Notes under the pieces: generated by a model
The model's database searches: none
Seen by the model: only the letters and a program-made list of their open reading frames with translations
Told to the model about the DNA's origin: nothing
Shown: positions 33,364 through 40,911 of the stretch, piece by piece
Layout of the letters: every line of letters begins with the position of its first letter
Position numbering within the stretch: position 1 is the stretch's first letter
Made by a program: the position numbers and the translations under genes
Assembly: GCF_014303395.1 (NCBI RefSeq)
Contig: NZ_CP060298.1
Coordinates: 2,418,001-2,482,000, forward strand
DNA from: Nakamurella sp. PAMC28650
GTDB taxonomy: Bacteria > Actinomycetota > Actinomycetes > Mycobacteriales > Nakamurellaceae
DNA length: 64,000 nucleotides
Direction: 5' to 3'

Positions 33364-36300
33364 CTACCCGGTCGCCGAGACGGTGGTCGTCACGGTGTTG
33401 GAGAGGGACCCGAGAGGATCGGTCGACGGTGGCCAGACGTAGGTCAACGCCGCATTGTCGCTGATGACCGTGCCGTCCGGGACGTCCGCGTCGACCGTCA
33501 CCTTGAAGCTGGTCGTCGCGGATCGGCCCGGATCGATGGACGCGGCGATCGGCAATTGGGAGCCGGCAACCTCGGTGGTGTTGGCCGGGGCGGGATTCGT
33601 GACGACGACGTTGGCGGCGGCGTCACCACCGTTGTTCGTCACGGTGGTGCTGATCGTCAGCGTGTCACCCGGGCGGGCCGTGGCGTGCGACGGATTGGAA
33701 TTGGTCACGGACGTGGCCGCGGTCAGGCAGGGGACGGTGCTGAAGGAGATGTCGTCCAGGAAGTTGCCGACGCTGGGGTCCCCGGAGGCGGTCGAAATCG
33801 CGACGAACTGGAATCGGGTCGATCTCTGGCCCGCCGGCACGATGTAGACGCCACTGTGCTGCACCCAGTCGACCGCATTGTCGGCGACCGCGGTGTTCGA
33901 GTCGGGGTGGAAGTAGGGCGCTGAAGCGCCGATCTGCACGGCCATCTTGTCGATGGTCACGTCGGCTTTGAGGCCGTCGAGGGCTCTGGCCCGATGCCAG
34001 ATGGTCCAGCGCATCTGCTGGCCGGGCACCGTCCTGACGTCCTGGTAGAGAGCGCTCGCCTGTCTGGCATTGAGCTCGACCCACTGGCTGCCGCTATGGG
34101 CTGCCATGTCAACGCCGCCGTTGTTCCTTGCGATGCCTGCACCCGTGCGCCAGAACTCGATCATCTGGTCCGGCTCGGTGGTGTTCCAGGCCGTCGTGCT
34201 GGAGTTCTGGAACTTTCCGGCACCGGGACTGACCTGGGGCGTCTCGAAATCCCCTTGCAGCAGCGTGGCGGCCGGGCCGCAGGAGGTGGCGAGGGCCCGG
34301 ACGGTCAGATCCGAGCCGGTGGTGACCGGGATCAGGCCTGCGGAGCCGGCCAGACGCAGGGACGGAAACGCCAGGGTGCCCTGTTTCGCGTCGGATGCTG
34401 TGTGCACCACCAGCTTCCAGGTCGTGGTGCCTCCGATACCGGGGGTACACACCGCCCCGACCAGGTTGACGGTGCAGTTGTCGCTCGCCGAGGCAGTGAT
34501 GCTCACGCCTGGCCCGAGAGCCACCGGAACGGTGACCTTGCCTGGATTCGTGATGCCAGGTTTGACCGTTCCGACCAGGGTCAGCGACCCGTCGGTGCCC
34601 GCATTGAGACCCTGGATCCGAGCGGTGACCCCCTGGTAGCCGGTCAGCATCGGGTCGATGTCGAGCGTGTGGGCACCTGCCACGCCTGGAGTGGGACTCG
34701 ACCCCACGGGCAGGGTGACCGGCCAGAGGGTTCCGCCGGTCGCATCCGGGGCGACGACCACCGTGAGGGGGAAGGTGGCCGAGCCGTTGTTGTCGGCCGG
34801 CGTGCAGGTCACCAGTGACCCCGCCGGCGACGCATTCGGCGTGAGCACGCACCCGGTCGGCAGGTTCGTCACGTCGATGGTCACGCCGGTCCCTTGCGTC
34901 AGGTCGACCGGGACCACGATCGGCCCGGAATCGATGACGCCGGGCAGCGGGTGGCCGAGCAGGGTGATGCTGGTCGTGGTGCCCTGGGCGAGCACGCCCG
35001 CCGGGTCCAGTTCGACCGGGTTGTCGGCCGTGTAGCCGCCGTTGGGACTGTCCGACACGTCGAGGGACCCGGTGATCAGCGAACGTCCGCCCTGATCGGT
35101 GGCGGGGGCGGTGGTGTCGGGCCCCGGGGTCGGGGTCGTGTCGACGGCGACGACCAGGTCGACCCCCGCGATGGCTGCGCCGGACGGACAGATCAGGGCG
35201 ACAGTCCCGATGCTGCAACCTGTGCCGGCCTTCGCCGCCGGCGTTCCCGGGGCCAACCCGGTGATCGTCATTCCCGGAGCGATGGCCAGCGGAACGGACA
35301 ACGTCCCTGCGTCCGTGACCTGGTCCACGGTCACGGCGGTCAGACGGGCGGTGGCGGTGGCGGCGCGTCCCAGTGGGTTGCTCGAGCTGAAGGAAACCGT
35401 CCGATAGCCGCTGGCCACCGTGAGGGGGACTTTGGTCGCGGCTCCCCCGTCGAAGGACACGGCGATGTCGGATTTGGCGACGGCGGTCGGATCGGCCGCA
35501 ACGATGAAGGTCAGCGTCAGCGATTTGCCGGCGGCGACGGGTGGCAGCGTGCAGGTCATCGTCGACGCACCGGCGGCGGCACAGGTGTCGGACGCAACTC
35601 GGCTCGCGAACGCACCCGCACTGCTCCGCAGGGCCTGGCTGAGCGTGGGTTGCCCCAGCGTGACTCCGGGGGGAACGTTCACCTGCATCGTCAGGCCGGC
35701 CGCGGAGGGGCCGTCACCGCTGTTCGCGATCTGGAGCTTGAGCACGCCGAGGCCGCCGGCGACGCCGACACTCACGCTGCGGGTGTCGACCCCGATGATC
35801 GCCACGGGCGGGGGCGGCGGTGTGGTGGTGGGGCTGGTCGTGGTGGGGCTGGTCGTCGGGCTGGTGGTGGTGGTGCCGGTGGTCGCGCCGGTCGTGGTGG
35901 GGCCGGTCGTGGTCGGGCCGGTGGTGCTGGGGGTCGTGGTTCCGGGCGTGGTGGTGCCAGATGTGTTGGTGCTCGTGCTGGTGCTTGTGCTGGTGCCGGG
36001 CGTCGAGCTCGGACCGGAGGTCTGGGAAGTTCCGGTCACACCGGAGTCGGTCGGCGTGGCGCCGGAGCCGTTCGCCGGCGAGGTTCCCGACGGTCCGGTC
36101 AGGGCCGTCGCGCCGGCGTTGCCCTCGGTGTTCGGGACGGTCGGCGTGATGGCGATGGTGGGCGTCGTCGCCGGGATCACGATGATGGGGAGGCCGCCGG
36201 TCCCGCCGACACCACCCGAGCCTCCGGTCCCGCCTGCACCGCCTGCACCGCCCGAGCCCGCTCCGGCCGGACCCGTGGACCCGGCGGTTGCGCCGGGACC

Positions 36301-37494
36301 CGTCGTCGTCCCACCCGTCCTCGTCCCGCCCGTCGCAGTTCCGCCGACCGCAGCCCCGCCGTTCCCACCGTTGGCCGTTCCGCCCCCGCCTGACGCACCA
36401 CCGCCGGTCCCGCCGGGACCGGCGACGGGTCCACTGGTCAGGGCACTGACCCCGCTGGTCCCGGCCGCGGCCGTCGACGGCGCGGAATGGCCGCTGGTCA
36501 ACGCGATGGTGATGGCGGCCACGGCGACCGCGGCCGCCGCGGCCACCCCGGCGGCGACGGCTCCGGGCCCGAGGCTCCCGATCTTGGCCAGACCCGCAGC
36601 GGCGTGTCCGGCGATGCCCTTCCCGCCGGCGACAGCGGCCTTGCCTCCGACGGCGGCGACCTTCCCGCCGGTCAGCACCCCCAACTGGGCAAGGGGTGCG
36701 ACCGGTCCCAGGGTGGACAGATATCCAGCGGCGGCCCCGCCGAGCAGCAGCGGCGCCAGCAGGCCGCGGAGGCCGGTGTTGATCTCGGAGAGCTCGGCAG
36801 CCAGCGCCGGGCAACGGCGGCACTCCTCGAGATGGGCATCGACCTGGGCCTTCTCACGTTTGGACAACCCTCCGCGGGTCCAGGCCCCGAGGCGGTCGAC
36901 CGTGGTACGACAGCGTTCGGCGGCCGTCTCCGCGAGATGGGCCTGCAGGTAGGCCTCGCGCAGACCCTCCCTGGCCCGGAAGGCGAGGGACGAGACGGCA
37001 TTGGGAGCCATCCCCAGCAGCACTCCGACCTCGGCGGCCGACTGTCCTTCGACCTGCATGTGCCACAGCACTGTCTGCCAACGTTCGGGCAGCCCGGCGA
37101 AGGCTTTCCCGATCAGCCCCTTCTCCAGATCGGCGATGATCGGGTCGTCACCCTCGACCGCGACGTCGTGCCGTTCCATGTCATCGCTGAACTGCAGCCG
37201 CTTGTCCTTGCGGGTGCGGTCGTAGGCGGTGTTGCGAAGTGTGGTGAACAGGTAGGCGCGGAACGCGGTGTCGGGGCCTTTGCTCTCCAGCATTCCGTCC
37301 AGCACGCGGGCGAACGCTTCGGACACCAGGTCGTCGGCCTCGGTCGGCGACCGGGAGAACTGCCGGGCGAGCGCGAGCGCCGCACCGGCATGCCGTGCGT
37401 ACAGATCGCCGAAGGCGGAACGGTCACCCGCACGCACACGCGTGATCAGCTCGGCGTCGCTCGCCAGCTGTGCGTGGTCCTCGACGGGCGGCAC
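33364..37494 (-). CDS. ECF sigma factor fused to zinc anti-sigma motif, transmembrane helix and large ectodomain
   Basis: A 1376-residue fusion starting at GTG 37494 (AGGAG 7 nt upstream). Residues ~14-98 are sigma region 2 (LITRVRAGDRSAFGDLY, DDLVSEAFARVL, AYLFTTLRNTAYDRTRK). Residues ~125-185 are region 4 (LPERWQTVLWHMQVEGQSAA, LGMAPNAVSSLAFRAR). A zinc anti-sigma motif follows (C195, then H221-x3-C225-x2-C228). A Gly/Ala-rich stretch leads to a transmembrane helix at ~309-333. Residues ~340-565 are a Gly- then Thr/Ser/Pro-rich linker. The outside part holds DUF11-like beta domains (~565-1070), a jelly-roll-like domain with GDFETPQVSPGAG and VGNFLDDISF (~1078-1256) and a C-terminal DUF11 domain (~1262-1376). 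It is probably a membrane-tethered sigma factor that senses the cell surface and acts directly or after cleavage. ECF groups with such extensions are known. The target genes are unknown. Confidence 0.9.
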   Translation of the reverse strand: MPPVEDHAQLASDAELITRVRAGDRSAFGDLYARHAGAALALARQFSRSPTEADDLVSEAFARVLDGMLESKGPDTAFRAYLFTTLRNTAYDRTRKDKRLQFSDDMERHDVAVEGDDPIIADLEKGLIGKAFAGLPERWQTVLWHMQVEGQSAAEVGVLLGMAPNAVSSLAFRAREGLREAYLQAHLAETAAERCRTTVDRLGAWTRGGLSKREKAQVDAHLEECRRCPALAAELSEINTGLRGLLAPLLLGGAAAGYLSTLGPVAPLAQLGVLTGGKVAAVGGKAAVAGGKGIAGHAAAGLAKIGSLGPGAVAAGVAAAAAVAVAAITIALTSGHSAPSTAAAGTSGVSALTSGPVAGPGGTGGGASGGGGTANGGNGGAAVGGTATGGTRTGGTTTGPGATAGSTGPAGAGSGGAGGAGGTGGSGGVGGTGGLPIIVIPATTPTIAITPTVPNTEGNAGATALTGPSGTSPANGSGATPTDSGVTGTSQTSGPSSTPGTSTSTSTSTNTSGTTTPGTTTPSTTGPTTTGPTTTGATTGTTTTSPTTSPTTTSPTTTPPPPPVAIIGVDTRSVSVGVAGGLGVLKLQIANSGDGPSAAGLTMQVNVPPGVTLGQPTLSQALRSSAGAFASRVASDTCAAAGASTMTCTLPPVAAGKSLTLTFIVAADPTAVAKSDIAVSFDGGAATKVPLTVASGYRTVSFSSSNPLGRAATATARLTAVTVDQVTDAGTLSVPLAIAPGMTITGLAPGTPAAKAGTGCSIGTVALICPSGAAIAGVDLVVAVDTTPTPGPDTTAPATDQGGRSLITGSLDVSDSPNGGYTADNPVELDPAGVLAQGTTTSITLLGHPLPGVIDSGPIVVPVDLTQGTGVTIDVTNLPTGCVLTPNASPAGSLVTCTPADNNGSATFPLTVVVAPDATGGTLWPVTLPVGSSPTPGVAGAHTLDIDPMLTGYQGVTARIQGLNAGTDGSLTLVGTVKPGITNPGKVTVPVALGPGVSITASASDNCTVNLVGAVCTPGIGGTTTWKLVVHTASDAKQGTLAFPSLRLAGSAGLIPVTTGSDLTVRALATSCGPAATLLQGDFETPQVSPGAGKFQNSSTTAWNTTEPDQMIEFWRTGAGIARNNGGVDMAAHSGSQWVELNARQASALYQDVRTVPGQQMRWTIWHRARALDGLKADVTIDKMAVQIGASAPYFHPDSNTAVADNAVDWVQHSGVYIVPAGQRSTRFQFVAISTASGDPSVGNFLDDISFSTVPCLTAATSVTNSNPSHATARPGDTLTISTTVTNNGGDAAANVVVTNPAPANTTEVAGSQLPIAASIDPGRSATTSFKVTVDADVPDGTVISDNAALTYVWPPSTDPLGSLSNTVTTTVSATG

Positions 37495-37510
37495 GTTCGT
37501 TCTCCTTGCT

Positions 37511-37546
37511 CTGGCTGGATCTCTGGTTCTGGCTGGATCTCTGGTT
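37511..37546. repeat. Two tandem copies of an 18-bp unit in the sigma-gene leader
   Basis: CTGGCTGGATCTCTGGTT occurs at 37511-37528 and 37529-37546, followed by six bases of a third copy. On the minus strand it lies just 5' of the AGGAG site, so it would be in the untranslated leader or the promoter of the sigma fusion. Confidence 0.8.
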
Positions 37547-37666
37547 CTGGCTTGACCTCGGTGTGGAGCTCTGCTCGACGACTACGCAGCGATCATGCCG
37601 AGAAGGGACCTGGCACGTTCGGGGGGGCCGTCTTCTCCCTATTGTGACGGCTGTTGCCTGATTTTC

Positions 37667-37677
37667 TCACGCAGTGA
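37667..37677. promoter_or_regulatory. TCAC-N3-GTGA palindrome
   Basis: TCACGCAGTGA is made of TCAC and GTGA half-sites spaced by 3 bp. The same half-sites, spaced by 5 bp, occur twice more within the next 75 bp. Confidence 0.45.
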
Positions 37678-37687
37678 GCCGGATTTA

Positions 37688-37752
37688 TCACTGAGCGTGA
37701 ATCGAAGGGAGGCTTCGACCAACCCTCTCCGGCGAAGAATCACTGAGCGTGA
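37688..37752. promoter_or_regulatory. Direct repeat of the TCAC-N5-GTGA palindrome
   Basis: TCACTGAGCGTGA occurs identically at 37688-37700 and 37740-37752, 52 bp apart (about five helical turns). Both copies are palindromic at their ends. They lie between the two divergent genes and are candidate binding sites for one regulator. Confidence 0.55.
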
Positions 37753-37912
37753 CCGCTGCAGGGTTCAGGAGAGCCGAGGTGCTCGCAGTCGATCGAAAAG
37801 AGTGTGAAATTTCCGCGTGATGCTTCGTTACCTCGGGCGTCTCATCCTCGAGAGCACCGGCCGTGACCCGTTCGGATCATCGGAAGTTGCACCAGGCGCG
37901 AGAGGAGAGACC

Positions 37913-38668
37913 GTGGCCAACCGCTTTCCGGTCGTGATGAGGTCCAGTACCCAACTCTGCCATGAATGGAAGGAAAGATCTTCGGCTTACGGATGGGCGT
38001 TTCCCTCCGATTGGCATGTTCCCGCGGTCGACGCGGTCTGCGACGCGATCACGGCCGACGCCGATGTCTGGGCGGCGGCCGAACGGTTGGGACGCAAGCG
38101 GGCCGCTGCCGGGGTGTCGCTCGCGGAAACCCTCGTCGACATCGACGGTCTGGCTGCGGTCGCCCCGAGCCGTTACACCGAGCCCCTGCGTCGAGCAGTA
38201 TCGCTCGGTTGGGCCGATCGGATCACGGCGCCGCCCTCGACGGTGGCCGATCCGCTGACCGGACTCGTCACCCCCGAGTACCTCAACATCCGTCTCGGCG
38301 AGTCGTACCGGGCGGCGGAGGTACGGGGTGAATGTGTGTCGGTCAGGTCCGCGCTGGTGGTGATCCGGCTCGACCTGAGCAGCCGGACCGGATGGCAGCG
38401 CACGCTCCCGATGATCCTGGTCGGCGACGCCATGCGCCGGGTGTTCGATGCCGGTCAGAGCCTGGCCCTGCTGGGCGATGCGGTGGCGGTCGCGCTGTCC
38501 GATCGGGACAACATGCTCGCCCGTCGTGCGCGGCTGCTCTGCTCGATGATCACCCACCAGATCGAACTGGACCCCGAGGTCTCCGTCCCGCCGCCGTCCG
38601 TCTGGATTGAGACGTTGCCCCGGAAGTATTCCACCGCAGTGGATCTGATGGCCGAACTCGGACGGTAG
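37913..38668 (+). CDS. GGDEF-like protein with degenerate catalytic motif
   Basis: A 251-residue protein. GTG 37913 is chosen because AGGAG ends 5 nt upstream; a longer frame from 37817 lacks a site. The N-terminal ~110 residues are helical with no named domain. From about residue 110, VADPLTGLVTPEYLNIRLGE matches the opening of GGDEF domains (DxLTGLxNR). Where GGDEF should occur the protein has LALLGDAVAVALSDRD, so diguanylate cyclase activity is very unlikely. It may bind a nucleotide or act as a protein-interaction module. It is divergent from the sigma fusion and shares its upstream region, which hints at a linked role. No signal peptide or membrane helix is seen. Confidence 0.65.
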   Translation: MANRFPVVMRSSTQLCHEWKERSSAYGWAFPSDWHVPAVDAVCDAITADADVWAAAERLGRKRAAAGVSLAETLVDIDGLAAVAPSRYTEPLRRAVSLGWADRITAPPSTVADPLTGLVTPEYLNIRLGESYRAAEVRGECVSVRSALVVIRLDLSSRTGWQRTLPMILVGDAMRRVFDAGQSLALLGDAVAVALSDRDNMLARRARLLCSMITHQIELDPEVSVPPPSVWIETLPRKYSTAVDLMAELGR

Positions 38669-38759
38669 GCCCCCAGGACGACGTCGCCGGCCTCACCGCC
38701 GGCGGCGAGAGACTCGCCGGATCCTGCGTGGCCCGACACCCGCTCGGTCCGGCGACCAG

Positions 38760-38796
38760 AGTGCCCCCGCAACTCCCCGACGATTGCGGGGGCACT
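38760..38796 (+). terminator. 13-bp stem terminator after the GGDEF-like gene
   Basis: AGTGCCCCCGCAA (38760-38772) pairs perfectly with TTGCGGGGGCACT (38784-38796) around an 11-nt loop and is followed by TCTG. It lies 92 nt after the stop and before purK. Confidence 0.8.
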
Positions 38797-38926
38797 TCTG
38801 CGTCCCGACCCGATGCGGTGCGGCGCAGGGCGTCAGAGGTGTCGTCGGGAATTCGGGGTGTGATCCTGGGCCGTTTCGTGGGCGTCGGGCAGGTCCACCT
38901 CCCGGGAACGGCTACTGTCGTCCCTC

Positions 38927-40231
38927 GTGGATCCCCGGACAGGTATGCCCCGGGTCGGCATGGTCGGCGGCGGGCAGTTGGCCCGGATGACGCACCAGTC
39001 GGCCATCGCTCTCGGCCAGAGCCTACGAGTGCTCTCCATCGGTGCCGACGAATCCGCCGCGTTGGTCACGCCGGACGTCGAGATCGGCTCCCACCTCGAC
39101 CTCGACGCCCTGACCCGTTTCGCCGAGGGCTGCGATGTGGTGACCTTCGATCACGAGCACGTCCCGACCGAGCACATCCGCTCGCTGGTGGCGGCCGGGC
39201 ACGCCGTCCATCCCGGCGCCGACGCCCTGCAGTATGCGCAGGACAAGGCTTTGATGCGGCACCGGTTGGCGGCGTCCGGTCTGCCGGTCCCGCCGCACCG
39301 GGTACTCGAGCCCGACTCCGATCTGGTGGCGGCGGCGATCGATTTCGGCGCTACCCACGGTTGGCCGGTGGTCGTCAAGACCGCGCGCGGCGGATACGAC
39401 GGACGGGGGGTCTGGGTGCTGGACGACGTCCCGGCCGTCGAGGCGGTCGCCGCCGAGCTGAACGGGCACCTGTTGCTGGAGTCGTTCGTCGTCATGAAGC
39501 GCGAACTGGCCGCCGTCGTGGCCCGGTCGCCGTTCGGCCAGGCCGCCGCGTGGCCGGTCGTGGAGACCGTGCAGACCGACGGCATCTGCGTCGAGGTCAT
39601 CGCCCCGGCACCGGGTCTGGATCCGGACGTGGCGGCGAAGGCGTCGGAGCTGGCCCTGCGGATCGCGGGTGAGCTGGGGGTGGTCGGGGTGCTGGCCGTC
39701 GAACTGTTCGAGACCGAGGTGTCGGCCGACGCGCCCGACGGACTGCTGATCAACGAGCTGGCCATGCGGCCGCACAATTCCGGTCACTGGTCGATGGACG
39801 GGGCTGTGACCAGCCAGTTCGAGCAGCACCTGCGTGCGGTGCTGGACTATCCCCTCGGGCGGACCGATGCTCTGGCCCCCTTCACGGTGATGGGCAACGT
39901 GCTGGGCGGACCGGACTCCGGCCCCGGGTCGGAGGTCGGCATGGACGAGCGCGTCCACCACCTGGCGGCAAGGTTCCCGCAGGTCAAGATCCACCTGTAC
40001 GGCAAGGCCTTTCGCCCGGGACGCAAACTGGGCCACGTCAACGTGCTCGGCTCCGATCTGCCGGAGCTCCGGCGGATCGCGACCCTGTCGGCCTCCTGGC
40101 TCGGGACGGGGATCTGGGACGACGGTTACGAGATCCACACCGGTGCAGCCGTTCCGGAGCCGGTGGACCGATCGGGTACCGCGAGCGCATCAGACCAACG
40201 CATGCCCGATCCGACGACAAGGGTTTCCTGA
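38927..40231 (+). CDS. purK: N5-carboxyaminoimidazole ribonucleotide synthase
   Basis: A 434-residue ATP-grasp enzyme. [18 protein letters not shown] is the PurK N-terminus, [11 protein letters not shown] is typical, and [18 protein letters not shown] is the ATP-grasp loop. [20 protein letters not shown] is the diagnostic active-site stretch. It makes N5-CAIR from AIR, bicarbonate and ATP in purine synthesis. The C-terminal ~25 residues are a disordered extra tail. There is no Shine-Dalgarno sequence. TACTGT lies 8 nt before the GTG, suggesting a leaderless message; ATG 38945 is an alternative start. purE follows by TGATG overlap. Confidence 0.96.
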   Translation: MDPRTGMPRVGMVGGGQLARMTHQSAIALGQSLRVLSIGADESAALVTPDVEIGSHLDLDALTRFAEGCDVVTFDHEHVPTEHIRSLVAAGHAVHPGADALQYAQDKALMRHRLAASGLPVPPHRVLEPDSDLVAAAIDFGATHGWPVVVKTARGGYDGRGVWVLDDVPAVEAVAAELNGHLLLESFVVMKRELAAVVARSPFGQAAAWPVVETVQTDGICVEVIAPAPGLDPDVAAKASELALRIAGELGVVGVLAVELFETEVSADAPDGLLINELAMRPHNSGHWSMDGAVTSQFEQHLRAVLDYPLGRTDALAPFTVMGNVLGGPDSGPGSEVGMDERVHHLAARFPQVKIHLYGKAFRPGRKLGHVNVLGSDLPELRRIATLSASWLGTGIWDDGYEIHTGAAVPEPVDRSGTASASDQRMPDPTTRVS

Positions 40232-40806
40232 TGACCAACGCAGCCGATGAGCCCGGTACTCCGGAGACCGGGAGTACGGAGACCGGAACTCCGGTCAGCA
40301 CACCGATCGTCGGTCTGATCATGGGCAGCGACTCGGACTGGCCGGTGATGTCCGGTGCCGGCGAGATCCTGGACGATTTCGGCATCGACTACGAGGTCGG
40401 TGTCATCTCGGCGCACCGCACACCGGCCCGGATGTTGGACTACGCACAGTCGGCCGCCGGGCGTGGCCTTCGGGTGATCATCGCCGGCGCCGGTGGTGCC
40501 GCCCATCTCCCGGGCATGGTGGCGTCGGCCACGGTACTGCCGGTGATCGGTGTGCCGGTTCCGCTGTCGACCCTGGACGGAATGGACTCGCTGCTCTCCA
40601 TCGTCCAGATGCCGGCGGGCATCCCGGTGGCGACGGTGTCCATCGGAGGCGCCCGCAATGCCGGTCTGCTCACCGTCCGGATGCTGGCGTCGGCCCCTGA
40701 TTTTCTCGGCCGCGCCCTCCAGGACCGTCTGTCCGCCTACTCGGACGACCTCCAGGCCATGGTGCTGGCCAAGGACCGGGCGCTGCGCGAGCGCACCGGC
40801 CACTGA
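40231..40806 (+). CDS. purE: N5-carboxyaminoimidazole ribonucleotide mutase
   Basis: A 191-residue class I Pur[32 protein letters not shown] and [14 protein letters not shown] form the active site, and [19 protein letters not shown] completes the family pattern. It converts N5-CAIR to CAIR after PurK. The first ~25 residues are a Thr/Glu/Gly-rich extension encoded by an imperfect ACCGGAACTCCGG-type repeat. The start codon overlaps the purK stop (TGATG), so the two enzymes are coupled. In mycobacteria purK-purE is followed by an acyl-CoA dehydrogenase gene, and a similar gene is found here at 48262 after an insertion of about 7 kb. Confidence 0.97.
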   Translation: MTNAADEPGTPETGSTETGTPVSTPIVGLIMGSDSDWPVMSGAGEILDDFGIDYEVGVISAHRTPARMLDYAQSAAGRGLRVIIAGAGGAAHLPGMVASATVLPVIGVPVPLSTLDGMDSLLSIVQMPAGIPVATVSIGGARNAGLLTVRMLASAPDFLGRALQDRLSAYSDDLQAMVLAKDRALRERTGH

Positions 40807-40828
40807 TCTGCCGGCCGGCCGACGCTGC

Positions 40829-40896
40829 CTCGTAGTACGGCGAGGCCGCTGGTATGACGCGCGAGCGTCATACCAGCGGCACTCCGGTACTACGAG
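40829..40896. terminator. Nested long hairpin between purE and the subtilase gene
   Basis: An inner perfect 16-bp stem (GCCGCTGGTATGACGC at 40845-40860 with its complement at 40865-40880, loop GCGA) is enclosed by a perfect 10-bp outer stem (CTCGTAGTAC at 40829-40838 with GTACTACGAG at 40887-40896). It separates convergent genes and should stop transcription in both directions. Confidence 0.85.
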
Positions 40897-40911
40897 TCGC
40901 CCTGCAGGAGA

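Larger units (their letters stand above)
37495..37912. promoter_or_regulatory. Divergent promoter region of sigma-fusion and GGDEF-like genes
   Basis: This 418-bp region has no credible gene and is less GC-rich than its surroundings. It contains an 18-bp tandem repeat beside the sigma-gene ribosome binding site and three TCAC/GTGA palindromes at 37667-37752, all listed separately. A G-run of seven lies at about 37620. Confidence 0.6.

Noticed and set aside
34894-36952. Plus-strand frames of about 500 codons opposite the sigma-fusion ectodomain and linker
   Set aside because: Their Gly/Arg or Val/Pro-rich composition mirrors the repetitive linker codons on the minus strand. The minus frame has sigma, zinc and membrane elements in one frame.
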